Shown in pieces: positions 41,085-49,603 of a stretch of 64,000 nt of DNA. A program made the translations under genes and the position numbers. Positions within the stretch are counted from its first letter, which is position 1. Each line of letters begins with the position of its first letter. The notes beneath the pieces are model-generated. The model was given only the letters and a program-made list of their open reading frames with translations. It was not told the origin of the DNA and searched no databases. The stretch covers positions 62,001 to 126,000 of the forward strand of contig NZ_JBNPWZ010000005.1 of the NCBI RefSeq assembly GCF_050433565.1, given 5' to 3'. This DNA is from Ornithinibacillus bavariensis. Lineage in GTDB: Bacteria > Bacillota > Bacilli > Bacillales > Amphibacillaceae.

Positions 41085-41975
41085 ATGTTGAACCATGCGT
41101 ATAATGATTATTTTCATTATTTGCAAATAGAGCGAGGGTTGGCTGAGAACACGTTAAAATCCTATAAGAGAGATTTAAAATCGTATATGGAATATATGCA
41201 AAAGAGTGATCATTCAACATGGAGTGAGATAACTAGAGCTGATATTTTGAAATTCTTGTATTCTGTAAAGGATGCTGGAAAGTCTTCAGCGACTATTGCT
41301 AGAATCATTACCTCTATCCGCCAGTTTCATCATTTCTTAGTTCGAGAACATATTGTTGAGCATGACCCAACATTACATATTGAAACACCAAAAAAGGAAA
41401 GAAAGCTTCCTGATATCTTATCTGTTCAAGAAGTAGACAGGCTTCTTGATATTCAGGGGAATGCTCCGCTTGATATTCGAAACAAAGCGATGCTCGAATT
41501 AATTTATGCTACTGGATTACGTGTGAGTGAATTAGTTACATTAAAGGTCAGTGACTTACATTTAACGATGGGATTTGTTCGATGCCTTGGTAAGGGCTCC
41601 AAAGAACGTATTGTACCGTTAGGTGATATGGCCGAAAAGTCTATAGAGCTTTATTTACGTGATGCAAGGCGAAGTCTACTAAGGAAGAATAAAGATGAGA
41701 ATATATTATTTTTAAATCAGCATGGAAGACCAATGACAAGACAGGGCTTTTGGAAAATATTAAAAAAAATAGCAAGCAGTGCCCATATAACTAAAGACAT
41801 AACACCGCATACATTAAGACACTCCTTTGCAACCCATTTATTAGAAAATGGTGCTGATTTAAGGGCAGTTCAGGAGATGCTAGGCCATGCAGATATCTCT
41901 ACAACACAAATTTATACACATGTAACAAAAACGCGACTAAAGGATATGTATAAATCATATCATCCAAGAGCATAG
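41085..41975 (+). CDS. xerD: Tyrosine recombinase XerD
   Basis: Site-specific recombinase that resolves chromosome dimers at dif with XerC. The 296 residues comprise an N-terminal SAM-like core-binding domain (about 5-88) and a catalytic domain with the active Arg in TGLRVSELVTL (around 147), Lys in GKGSKERIVP (around 170), HTLRHSFATHLLENG (His and Arg, around 243) and GHADISTTQIYTHV with the nucleophilic Tyr (around 278). Position before drm-pupG confirms XerD (RipX) rather than XerC. Confidence 0.95.
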   Translation: MLNHAYNDYFHYLQIERGLAENTLKSYKRDLKSYMEYMQKSDHSTWSEITRADILKFLYSVKDAGKSSATIARIITSIRQFHHFLVREHIVEHDPTLHIETPKKERKLPDILSVQEVDRLLDIQGNAPLDIRNKAMLELIYATGLRVSELVTLKVSDLHLTMGFVRCLGKGSKERIVPLGDMAEKSIELYLRDARRSLLRKNKDENILFLNQHGRPMTRQGFWKILKKIASSAHITKDITPHTLRHSFATHLLENGADLRAVQEMLGHADISTTQIYTHVTKTRLKDMYKSYHPRA

Positions 41976-41988
41976 CTCTTGTTTTTTA
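41965..41988 (+). terminator. Terminator overlapping the xerD stop
   Basis: Perfect 7-bp stem CAAGAGC/GCTCTTG with a 3-base loop (41965-41981) followed by TTTTTT. The xerD stop codon lies inside the hairpin. Confidence 0.8.
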
Positions 41989-41992
41989 CTTT

Positions 41993-42016
41993 AAGTTGTC
42001 TGACATCCTACAACTT
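41993..42016. promoter_or_regulatory. Inverted repeat upstream of deoB (possible operator)
   Basis: AAGTTGT (41993-41999) and ACAACTT (42010-42016) form a perfect 7-bp inverted repeat with 10 bases between. A second small palindrome TGTC-T-GACA (41997-42005) overlaps the left arm. It lies 60 bases before deoB, where a nucleoside-responsive repressor could act. No regulator gene is nearby. Confidence 0.4.
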
Positions 42017-42074
42017 TATGAAATAGACATAGAATCGGGGATTTAAGCCAACATAGAATTTAGGAGGTATTATC

Positions 42075-43250
42075 ATGCGAAAATTTAACAGAGTATTTTT
42101 AATCGTGATGGATTCAGTTGGAATTGGAGAAGCACCAGATGCGGAGCAATTTAATGATAAGGGAGCAAATACGTTAGGACACATTGCTGAACAAATGAAT
42201 GGCTTAAAAATGCCAAATATGGGGGCACTTGGACTGAGCAACATTCGTGAGCTAAAAGGTATTCCAAAGGCTGATAAGCCCATGGCGCATTATACAAAAA
42301 TGCAAGAGGCTTCGAATGGAAAGGATACTATGACTGGCCATTGGGAGATCATGGGGCTTCGTATTGAACAGCCATTCCAAACATTTCCAGATGGTTTCCC
42401 AGATGAATTAATTCAAGAGCTAGAGAAAAGGTCAGGTCGTAAGGTCATCGGGAATAAACCAGCTTCGGGAACTGCTATATTAGATGAACTAGGTCCTCAG
42501 CATATGGAAACCGGTGCACTTATAGTTTATACCTCAGCAGATTCAGTACTACAAATTGCAGCACATGAGGAAGTGGTACCACTTGATGAGCTCTATAAAA
42601 TATGTGAAATTGCTCGTGAGCTGACATTAGATGAGAAGTATATGGTTGGAAGGATTATTGCTAGACCATTTGTTGGTAAACCAGGTGCCTTTGAACGCAC
42701 ATCTAACCGCCATGACTATGCATTAAAGCCATTTGGAAAAACTGTAATGAATACCTTACAGGATAATAATTTTGATGTGATTGCACTTGGGAAAATTTCC
42801 GATATATACGATGGTGAAGGTGTGACCAAGGCGATTCGTACAAAAGATAATGATGATGGAATGACAAAGATTGTAGAGTCGATGGATGAGGACTTTACAG
42901 GAATTAGCTTCTTAAATTTAGTTGACTTTGATGCGAAATATGGTCACCGTAGAGATCCTATCGGCTATGGAAAAGCCCTTGAAGCATACGATGCACGTTT
43001 ACCTGAAGTATTGGATAAGTTAAAGGATGATGATTTACTCATCATAACGGCAGACCACGGAAATGACCCTGTACATCACGGTACAGATCATACACGAGAA
43101 TTTGTACCATTACTTGTATACTACAAAGGCATTGAGGAAGGTAGAGAGCTACAATTACGTAAAACCTTTTCCGATATTGGTGCAACAATTGCTGATAACT
43201 TCGAAGTGGAAATGCCAGAGCACGGTGTCAGCTTTTTACATGAAATTTAA
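42075..43250 (+). CDS. deoB: Phosphopentomutase
   Basis: Interconverts (deoxy)ribose-1-phosphate and -5-phosphate. The 391-residue alkaline-phosphatase-fold protein has metal and phosphorylation motifs FLIVMDSVGIGEAPDA (around 8), GKDTMTGHWEIMG (Thr nucleophile, around 84), NLVDFDAKYGHRRDP (around 283) and ITADHGNDPVHHGTDHTRE (around 330). It has a GGAGGT site. It heads the deoB-punA-pdp group for nucleoside salvage and pentose use (drm in B. subtilis). Confidence 0.97.
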   Translation: MRKFNRVFLIVMDSVGIGEAPDAEQFNDKGANTLGHIAEQMNGLKMPNMGALGLSNIRELKGIPKADKPMAHYTKMQEASNGKDTMTGHWEIMGLRIEQPFQTFPDGFPDELIQELEKRSGRKVIGNKPASGTAILDELGPQHMETGALIVYTSADSVLQIAAHEEVVPLDELYKICEIARELTLDEKYMVGRIIARPFVGKPGAFERTSNRHDYALKPFGKTVMNTLQDNNFDVIALGKISDIYDGEGVTKAIRTKDNDDGMTKIVESMDEDFTGISFLNLVDFDAKYGHRRDPIGYGKALEAYDARLPEVLDKLKDDDLLIITADHGNDPVHHGTDHTREFVPLLVYYKGIEEGRELQLRKTFSDIGATIADNFEVEMPEHGVSFLHEI

Positions 43251-43266
43251 TTAGGGGGAAACGTTA

Positions 43267-44094
43267 ATGGATTACGGAAAAATTAAGGAAGCCAGTAATT
43301 ATATAGAAAATAAAATTAATGTAAAACCAGAGATGGGGCTTGTTTTAGGATCAGGGTTAGGGGTTTTAGCTGAAGAGTTAACAGATACTACTGTTATCCC
43401 TTATCAAGAAATTCCATACTTTCCTGAGTCAACCGTGTCTGGCCATAAGGGACAATTAGTCATTGGAATGTTAGAAGGAAGACAAGTTCTTGTCATGCAA
43501 GGTCGCTTTCATTATTATGAAGGCTATTCGATGCAGCAGGTAACCTTTCCAATGCGGGTTATGAAGGAGCTAGGTATAAAATCCCTATTAGTAACTAATG
43601 CTGCAGGAGGAATTAATGAATCCTTTCATCCAGGGGATTTAATGATTATATCTGACCATATTAATAATATGGGAACTAGTCCACTAATCGGTCCAAATGA
43701 TGAAAAGCTAGGTGCAAGGTTTCCTGATATGTCGGAAAGCTATGACAAGGAATATATTCGTTATGCTTTGGAATGTGCTAAAGAAATCGGAATTCAAGTA
43801 CAAACGGGTGTATATGTTGGAAATACTGGGCCAGCATATGAAACTCCGGCAGAAATTAGAATGCTAAGAACCTTAGGGGGAGATGCAGTAGGAATGTCTA
43901 CTGTTCCAGAAGTCATCGTAGCAAATCATGCAGGAATGAGAGTACTTGGGATATCTTGTATTTCTAATATGGCAGCAGGTATTTTGGATCAGCCATTAAC
44001 GCATGATGAAGTTATAGAGACTACGAATAAAGTGAAGCAGGACTTTTTAAATTTCGTGAAAAAGATTGTTCGTTCATTACCAACTACTAACTAG
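43267..44094 (+). CDS. punA: Purine nucleoside phosphorylase
   Basis: Phosphorolysis of guanosine and inosine nucleosides to base and (deoxy)ribose-1-phosphate, which DeoB uses. The 275 residues show GLVLGSGLGVLAEEL (phosphate loop, around 25), GHKGQLV (around 60), GRFHYYEGYSMQQVTFP (around 79), TNAAGGINESFHPGDLM (around 113) and GDAVGMSTVPEVIVANH (around 207). This is the trimeric PNP-II type (PupG). It is followed closely by pdp. Confidence 0.96.
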   Translation: MDYGKIKEASNYIENKINVKPEMGLVLGSGLGVLAEELTDTTVIPYQEIPYFPESTVSGHKGQLVIGMLEGRQVLVMQGRFHYYEGYSMQQVTFPMRVMKELGIKSLLVTNAAGGINESFHPGDLMIISDHINNMGTSPLIGPNDEKLGARFPDMSESYDKEYIRYALECAKEIGIQVQTGVYVGNTGPAYETPAEIRMLRTLGGDAVGMSTVPEVIVANHAGMRVLGISCISNMAAGILDQPLTHDEVIETTNKVKQDFLNFVKKIVRSLPTTN

Positions 44095-44106
44095 GAGGTG
44101 GAAACA

Positions 44107-45411
44107 ATGAGGATGTATGACATAATTGAGAAAAAACGTGACGGTGATGAATTAAACGAGGAAGAAATTCGCTTTTTTATTGATGGATATACGAACGGGG
44201 ATATTCCAGATTATCAAGTAAGTGCTCTTTTAATGTCGATCTATTTTCAAGATATGACAGAGAGAGAAAGAGCTACTCTGACAAAAGCGATGGTAGATTC
44301 CGGTGATAAAATTGATCTCTCGGGTATTTCTGGTATAAAGGTTGATAAGCATTCAACTGGTGGTGTTGGAGACACTACCACTTTAGTATTAGCGCCATTA
44401 GTAGCATCGGTAGGTGCTCCAGTTGCTAAAATGAGTGGACGTGGCCTTGGGCATACTGGTGGAACTATTGATAAGCTGGAGTCTGTACCTGGTTTCCATA
44501 CAGAAATAAGCAATCAGGAATTCATCGATCTAGTTAATCAAAACAAAGTATCTGTCATTGGTCAAACCGGAAACCTAACGCCAGCAGATAAAAAATTGTA
44601 TAGCCTTCGGGATGTGACAGCAACTGTTAATTCCATTCCGTTAATTGCCAGCTCTATTATGAGTAAGAAAATTGCTGCTGGCGCCGATGCTATTGTTCTA
44701 GATGTAAAAACCGGTGCTGGTGCATTTATGAAAAATTTGGATGATGCAAAGGAATTAGCTAAAGCAATGGTTTCGATAGGAAATCAAGTTGGGCGAAAAA
44801 CGATGGCAGTAATCTCGGATATGAGTCAACCTCTTGGCTATGCAATAGGTAATGCGTTAGAGGTAAAGGAAGCTATTGAAACACTTCAAGGAAAAGGCCC
44901 GGAGGATTTAACAGAATTATGTTTAGTTCTAGGTAGTAAGATGGTATTACTAGCTGAAAAGGCAACCTCTCTTGAAGAAGCTAGAAAGAAATTAGAAGAG
45001 AATCTATCGAACGGAGCAGCCCTAGAACAGTTTAAAGTTTTCTTGGCCTCACAGGGAGGAGATACTTCCGTTGTGGATAATCCAGAACTTCTACCGAAGG
45101 CCTCTAAAGTAATAGATGTACCCGCCGGTAAGTCTGGTACAATTCAGACATTGATTGCTGATAATATTGGGACTGCTGCCATGATGCTAGGTGCTGGTAG
45201 AGCAACAAAAGAATCAGAAATTGATCTTTCAGCTGGTATCCTATTACATAAAAAAGTTGGGGATGCCGTACAAAAGGGCGAGCCTCTTTTAACGCTGCAC
45301 ACCAATATTGATTCTGTAGATGCCGTTTTAGATCTAATTGGAAATAGTATCGTTATTACAGAAGAAGAAGTTGATGCACCAGTATTAATTTATGGATCTA
45401 TTACCGAATAA
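44107..45411 (+). CDS. pdp: Pyrimidine-nucleoside phosphorylase
   Basis: Phosphorolysis of uridine, thymidine and deoxyuridine. The ATG at 44107 (MRMYDIIEKKR) has AGGAGGTG six bases upstream; an upstream GTG at 44098 lies within that site. The 434 residues contain KVDKHSTGGVGDTTTLVLAPLVAS (about 80-103), KMSGRGLGHTGGTIDKLES (the family signature, around 111) and the C-terminal barrel-sandwich domain. In B. subtilis pdp lies with deoC and nupC; here it completes the deoB-punA operon. A strong terminator follows. Confidence 0.96.
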   Translation: MRMYDIIEKKRDGDELNEEEIRFFIDGYTNGDIPDYQVSALLMSIYFQDMTERERATLTKAMVDSGDKIDLSGISGIKVDKHSTGGVGDTTTLVLAPLVASVGAPVAKMSGRGLGHTGGTIDKLESVPGFHTEISNQEFIDLVNQNKVSVIGQTGNLTPADKKLYSLRDVTATVNSIPLIASSIMSKKIAAGADAIVLDVKTGAGAFMKNLDDAKELAKAMVSIGNQVGRKTMAVISDMSQPLGYAIGNALEVKEAIETLQGKGPEDLTELCLVLGSKMVLLAEKATSLEEARKKLEENLSNGAALEQFKVFLASQGGDTSVVDNPELLPKASKVIDVPAGKSGTIQTLIADNIGTAAMMLGAGRATKESEIDLSAGILLHKKVGDAVQKGEPLLTLHTNIDSVDAVLDLIGNSIVITEEEVDAPVLIYGSITE

Positions 45412-45425
45412 TTATAAAATTCATC

Positions 45426-45462
45426 AAGGTAGCGCTAGAATATAGCGTTACCTTATTTTTTT
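45426..45462 (+). terminator. Terminator after pdp
   Basis: Stem AAGGTAGCGCTA/TAGCGTTACCTT (45426-45437, 45443-45454; one G-T pair) with a 5-base loop, followed by ATTTTTTT. Confidence 0.88.
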
Positions 45463-45554
45463 GGGAACTAATTTTTTATTTAGTGGGCTGAGGTTATAAG
45501 TTTGTTTAATTTTGGCAATCCTAGAACTATATTGATTGCTGGAGGTAAAACAGA

Positions 45555-46730
45555 ATGAAAAAGAATGTCCTAATAGTAGGTTTACTAGTATTAACCATTT
45601 TTTTATTTAATATTACTGTGTTTGCTGAGGAAAGTGGACATGGTAAGGATACATTTGATTTAGCACCTAGTGCGAAATCCGGCATTTTAATTGAACGTGA
45701 TACAGGAAAGGTTATGTTTGAAAAGAAGGCACATGAACCTTTACCACCTGCAAGCATGACAAAAATCATGACAATGCTTTTAATTATGGAAGAAATAGAT
45801 AAGGGTAACTTGAAAAAGAATGAAATGATCCGAATTAGTGAAAATGCAGCTTCCATGGGTGGATCACAAATATTTCTCGAGGCAGGAGAAGAGATGAGTG
45901 TTGATGATCTATTAAAAGGAATAGCTGTTGCTTCTGCAAATGATGCTAGTGTTGCCCTTGCAGAACGTATCTCCGGAAGTGAAGAAGCATTTGTGAAGCG
46001 TATGAATCAAAAGGTAAAGGAACTAGGCTTAAAAAATACTAAATTTCAGAATGTATCTGGTCTACCGGCAAAGGATCATTATTCTACCGCATATGATATG
46101 GCCATGATGGCAAAAGAATTATTAAGCCATGAATCTATTACGAAATACACCTCAATATATGAAGATTATTTACGAAAAGGTACGGATAACGAATTTTGGT
46201 TAGTGAATACAAATAAATTAGTTCGTTTTTATCCTGGGGTAGATGGTTTGAAAACAGGCTTTACTAGTGAGGCCAAATATTGTCTTACAGCTACCGCAAA
46301 AAAGAATGATATGCGTGTAGTAGCGGTCGTAATGGGTGCTGAAACACCAAAAGAGCGAAATTCAACCATTTCTAATATGTTGGATTATGCATTTAATACG
46401 TATGAAACAAAGAAGCTATTTAATCAAAACGATAGAATAACGGAACTTAACGTATTAAAGGCAGCAAAAAGAAAAATAGATGTCGTTGCTAGTCAGTCCA
46501 TTAGTATGGTGTTTAAAAAAGGTGAATCAATTGAAAAATTAACAACATCTGTTCAGCTTGATGAGGTTAAGCTTCCAATTAAAAAAGGGACAAAAGTTGG
46601 TACATTACATGTGAAAAATGGTGATAAATCGATTTCCGAAACACCATTAATTATTAATGAGGATGTGGACAAAGCATCTTATTTTACGCTGTTTAAACGC
46701 TCGATTCAAAAACTGTCGAAAAATGATTAA
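45555..46730 (+). CDS. dacF: D-alanyl-D-alanine carboxypeptidase DacF
   Basis: Low-molecular-weight penicillin-binding protein that trims spore peptidoglycan from the forespore side. The 391-residue protein has a signal peptide (about 1-24, cleavage near VFAEE), active-site SxxK in PASMTK (around 75), SxN in VASANDAS (around 137) and KTG in GLKTGFT (around 238), then the PBP5-type C-terminal domain and a basic amphipathic tail (FTLFKRSIQKLSKND) for membrane contact. It directly precedes spoIIAA, as in B. subtilis. A weak forespore-type promoter (GTTATA 45493, GGCAATCCT 45514) may drive it. Confidence 0.94.
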   Translation: MKKNVLIVGLLVLTIFLFNITVFAEESGHGKDTFDLAPSAKSGILIERDTGKVMFEKKAHEPLPPASMTKIMTMLLIMEEIDKGNLKKNEMIRISENAASMGGSQIFLEAGEEMSVDDLLKGIAVASANDASVALAERISGSEEAFVKRMNQKVKELGLKNTKFQNVSGLPAKDHYSTAYDMAMMAKELLSHESITKYTSIYEDYLRKGTDNEFWLVNTNKLVRFYPGVDGLKTGFTSEAKYCLTATAKKNDMRVVAVVMGAETPKERNSTISNMLDYAFNTYETKKLFNQNDRITELNVLKAAKRKIDVVASQSISMVFKKGESIEKLTTSVQLDEVKLPIKKGTKVGTLHVKNGDKSISETPLIINEDVDKASYFTLFKRSIQKLSKND

Positions 46731-46772
46731 TTCCTTCTAATTTAACAGATTTTCTTCTTCTTTTGTCACAAA

Positions 46773-46802
46773 GCAGGAATTTACCCATTTAATAAAGAAT
46801 TG
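46773..46802 (+). promoter_or_regulatory. Sigma-H promoter of the spoIIA operon with nearby Spo0A-like box
   Basis: GCAGGAATT (46773-46781), 12 bases, AAAGAATTG (46794-46802): the -35 is a full match to RNAGGAWWW and the -10 has the GAAT core of RNNGAATWW. TTTGTCACA at 46762-46770, just upstream, is one mismatch from a Spo0A box. This matches the known control of spoIIA by sigma-H and Spo0A~P. Confidence 0.7.
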
Positions 46803-46833
46803 ATACTTACAAAGGAATGTAAGGAGGATATAA

Positions 46834-47187
46834 ATGGGGCTAAAATATATGTTTGATGTAAAAGAAGACGTATTAGTTGTTCGTTTAGCTGGTGAATTAG
46901 ATCATCATGAAGCAGAAGAGCTACGAGACCAGTGGAAGGACATGCTATATTTAAATCCAGTAAAACATGTGATTTTAAATCTTGAAAAGATAAGCTTTAT
47001 GGATAGTTCAGGACTTGGAGTCGTTTTGGGTAGATACAAGGAAGTTCTCCAGTTGGGAGGGGAAATGGTAGTATGCTCTGTACCACCTTCAATCAAACGG
47101 TTATTTGAAATGTCTGGTATGTTTAAAATTATTCGTTTAGAGGAGAACGAGGAATTTGCTTTAGAAACTTTGGGGGTGGCTTCATGA
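46834..47187 (+). CDS. spoIIAA: Anti-sigma-F factor antagonist SpoIIAA
   Basis: STAS-domain protein that, when unphosphorylated, binds SpoIIAB and frees sigma-F in the forespore. The 117 residues include the phosphorylation site ISFMDSSGLGVVLGRY, with the conserved serine around residue 58. It has a GGAGGA site. Its TGA overlaps the spoIIAB ATG by four bases (ATGA), giving tight stoichiometric coupling. Confidence 0.97.
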   Translation: MGLKYMFDVKEDVLVVRLAGELDHHEAEELRDQWKDMLYLNPVKHVILNLEKISFMDSSGLGVVLGRYKEVLQLGGEMVVCSVPPSIKRLFEMSGMFKIIRLEENEEFALETLGVAS

Positions 47188-47627
47188 AAAATGAAATGCA
47201 TGTGGAATTTTCGAGTGTTAGTCAAAATGAATCATTTGCTCGTGTAACTGTTGGAGCATTTGTTGCTCAGCTTGATCCAACCATGGAGGAATTAACAGAG
47301 ATAAAAACAGTTGTATCTGAAGCAGTAACGAATGCAATCATCCATGGTTATAATAGTGAGCCAGACCATAAAGTCCATATCTCTTGTATTTTACATGAGG
47401 ATGGGGAAGTGGAGATAACAATTCGTGATAACGGTATTGGGATTGCTGATATCGATGAGGCAAGACAACCATTATTTACATCGAAGCCAGACTTAGAACG
47501 GTCTGGAATGGGATTTACGATTATTGAGAATTTTATGGACTCTGTAGAAGTTATTTCCAAGCAAGGTGAGGGTACCTCTGTTCATATGAAAAAGCAGTTA
47601 ACAAATAGTAAAACGGTTTATAATTAG
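47184..47627 (+). CDS. spoIIAB: Anti-sigma-F factor and serine kinase SpoIIAB
   Basis: GHKL-fold kinase that holds sigma-F inactive and phosphorylates SpoIIAA. The 147 residues show the N box EAVTNAIIHGYNS (around 46), the G1 box IRDNGIGIADIDEA (around 78), the activation loop PLFTSKPDLERSGMGFTIIE (around 95-115) and the C-terminal GTSVHMKK strand. It sits between spoIIAA (overlap) and sigF (six bases). Confidence 0.97.
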   Translation: MKNEMHVEFSSVSQNESFARVTVGAFVAQLDPTMEELTEIKTVVSEAVTNAIIHGYNSEPDHKVHISCILHEDGEVEITIRDNGIGIADIDEARQPLFTSKPDLERSGMGFTIIENFMDSVEVISKQGEGTSVHMKKQLTNSKTVYN

Positions 47628-47633
47628 GATGCG

Positions 47634-48395
47634 ATGCCTATGGATGTAAATGTAAAGCAATATAATCGGAGTGAGGCGCTATCTGACGAACAGGTGAAGG
47701 GGCTAATATTAAAGAGTCAACAAGGGGATAAGGAAGCCCGAGACTATTTAGTAGAAAAGAACATTCGTCTTGTTTGGTCTGTTGTTCAGCGTTTTATGAA
47801 TAGAGGATATGACCCGGATGATCTTTTTCAAATTGGAAGCATAGGACTTATTAAATCAATTGATAAGTTCGACCTTTCGTATGATGTTAAATTTTCTACG
47901 TATGCCGTACCCATGATTATTGGAGAAATACAGCGATTTCTCCGCGATGATGGTAGTGTTAAAGTAAGCAGGTCTTTAAAAGAAGTGGGAAATAAAATTC
48001 GTAAAAAGAAGGATGAGCTGACGAAGAAATTTGGCAGATCTCCTACGATTAACGAAATTGCTTTAGAGCTAGAGATTTCTCCTGAAGAGGTAGTTCATGC
48101 GCAGGAAGCTGCAAAGGCACCACATTCCATACATGAAACAGTATTTGAAAACGATGGAGATCCTATTACATTACTAGACCAGATAGCAGATCAAGATTCG
48201 AATTGGTTTGATAAGCTATCATTACAAGAGGCAATTCGTGGATTAAGTGAACGAGAAAGGCTAATTCTCTATCTTCGTTATTATAAGGATAAGACGCAAT
48301 CAGAGGTCGCGGAAAGGCTTGGAATATCTCAAGTACAGGTTTCTCGTCTAGAAAAGAAAATATTATATGATATGAAAAATAAAATGGACCCATAA
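47634..48395 (+). CDS. sigF: RNA polymerase sigma-F factor
   Basis: First forespore-specific sigma factor. The protein has region 2 (NIRLVWSVVQRFMNRGYDPDDLFQIG and FSTYAVPMIIGEIQRFLRDD), region 3 (SRSLKEVGNKIRKKKDEL) and region 4 with the helix-turn-helix QSEVAERLGISQVQVSRLEK. The start may be 47634 or the ATG two codons later at 47640, which gives the usual MDV opening; the AGG site is better spaced for 47634. The stop lies in the 5' arm of a strong terminator. Confidence 0.97.
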   Translation: MPMDVNVKQYNRSEALSDEQVKGLILKSQQGDKEARDYLVEKNIRLVWSVVQRFMNRGYDPDDLFQIGSIGLIKSIDKFDLSYDVKFSTYAVPMIIGEIQRFLRDDGSVKVSRSLKEVGNKIRKKKDELTKKFGRSPTINEIALELEISPEEVVHAQEAAKAPHSIHETVFENDGDPITLLDQIADQDSNWFDKLSLQEAIRGLSERERLILYLRYYKDKTQSEVAERLGISQVQVSRLEKKILYDMKNKMDP

Positions 48396-48431
48396 GAGCC
48401 GTCATGAATGATGGCCCTTATGGTTTTTTTG
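48390..48431 (+). terminator. Terminator after sigF
   Basis: CATAAGAGCCGTCAT (48391-48405) pairs with ATGATGGCCCTTATG (48408-48422) with two mismatches or wobbles, followed by GTTTTTTTG. It separates spoIIA from spoVA. Confidence 0.88.
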
Positions 48432-48554
48432 TTTTACCTGCTTCTCCATACGTGCATTCATAATCTTATTAGCTTCTGTAAAAAACAATTATATTATTTC
48501 TTTTTAGACAAATACTAAGTAGTACCCAAATTGGTTTCTTGAGGTGACATCATA

Positions 48555-49175
48555 ATGACAGATATGGTTTATTTACGCATGAAAAAGAAAATAGAAATCG
48601 ATACCCAAAGAGAAATCAAGCTACAGGATATAGCCTTTGTTTCTTCTACCTCAAAAGAGCTAGTACAGGAGCTTTTAAAATTAAAAATTTATCGTGTCAC
48701 AAAGGAAGATAAAGAAATTGTGATTATTGATAGCTTTTTAATTATCAAACACTTAAATGAGCTTTATCCGAACTTGGAAATTCAATTAACTGGTCCAGAG
48801 CAGACGATCGTAAAAGTGGATAAGTCGAATAAAAATCCAAATGTATTGGTTTTTATTTTTGTTTGGCTACTGCTATTTATCGGAACTGCCATGACCATCG
48901 TGAATTTTCACTATGACGTAAGTATGCAGGAAGTTCAACAGAAGTTGCACTTCTTATTAACTGGAGAAAAAAATGAATTTCCCCTATGGATACAAATTCC
49001 GTATTCCCTCGGCCTTGGAATAGGGATGATTTTGTTTTTTAACCACTGGTTTAATAAGCGATTTAATGAAGAGCCAAGCCCGTTGGAGGTAGAAATATAC
49101 AAATACCAACAGTCCCTTGATGATTATGTAAATTATCACGAAAATAAACTAAATGATACAAGACCTCCTCATTAA
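48555..49175 (+). CDS. spoVAA: Stage V sporulation protein AA
   Basis: Membrane component of the SpoVA channel system that moves dipicolinic acid across the spore inner membrane. The 206-residue protein has a soluble N-terminal half (about 1-90) and two membrane segments (about 94-114 and 145-167). The start follows GAGGTG. It overlaps spoVAB by 23 bases. The assignment rests on layout, length and position right after sigF. Confidence 0.93.
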   Translation: MTDMVYLRMKKKIEIDTQREIKLQDIAFVSSTSKELVQELLKLKIYRVTKEDKEIVIIDSFLIIKHLNELYPNLEIQLTGPEQTIVKVDKSNKNPNVLVFIFVWLLLFIGTAMTIVNFHYDVSMQEVQQKLHFLLTGEKNEFPLWIQIPYSLGLGIGMILFFNHWFNKRFNEEPSPLEVEIYKYQQSLDDYVNYHENKLNDTRPPH

Positions 49176-49581
49176 TTTTATTCAGATATTTATTGGGTTT
49201 TCTGGGGGACTCGCGGTTGGGTGTGGATTTGTGGCTTTTCTGACCTTATTAGGTATTATTCCAAGATTAATTCAGCTTAGTAAAAGCCTACACTTAGTGA
49301 AGGTATATACGGCATGTATAATCGTTGGAGCGTTATTTGGAACTTACCTTTCCTTTACAGTAGTTACTTGGAACCAACCAAGAATTTTGTTAGCTATTTG
49401 GGGTGTTTTTCATGGGATTTTTAACGGTATGCTTGCAGCAGCATTAACAGAAGTACTTAATGTATTTCCAATCATTTCAAAACGGATTAATTTAGATAAT
49501 AAAATCATTATTCTAATGATGGCAATCGTGTTTGGGAAAATAGTGGGATCATTATTTCAATGGATTGTTTTAGTGAGATAG
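49153..49581 (+). CDS. spoVAB: Stage V sporulation protein AB
   Basis: A 142-residue membrane protein with four hydrophobic segments (about 7-31, 44-68, 75-103 and 117-140). It overlaps the end of spoVAA, as expected for the operon. SpoVAB is needed with the other SpoVA proteins for dipicolinic acid uptake in B. subtilis. The next gene here is spoVAF, 22 bases on; spoVAC, spoVAD and the spoVAE genes that normally come between are absent. Confidence 0.92.
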   Translation: MIQDLLINFIQIFIGFSGGLAVGCGFVAFLTLLGIIPRLIQLSKSLHLVKVYTACIIVGALFGTYLSFTVVTWNQPRILLAIWGVFHGIFNGMLAAALTEVLNVFPIISKRINLDNKIIILMMAIVFGKIVGSLFQWIVLVR

Positions 49582-49603
49582 AAAGTTTAAGGAGGGGTTA
49601 CAT

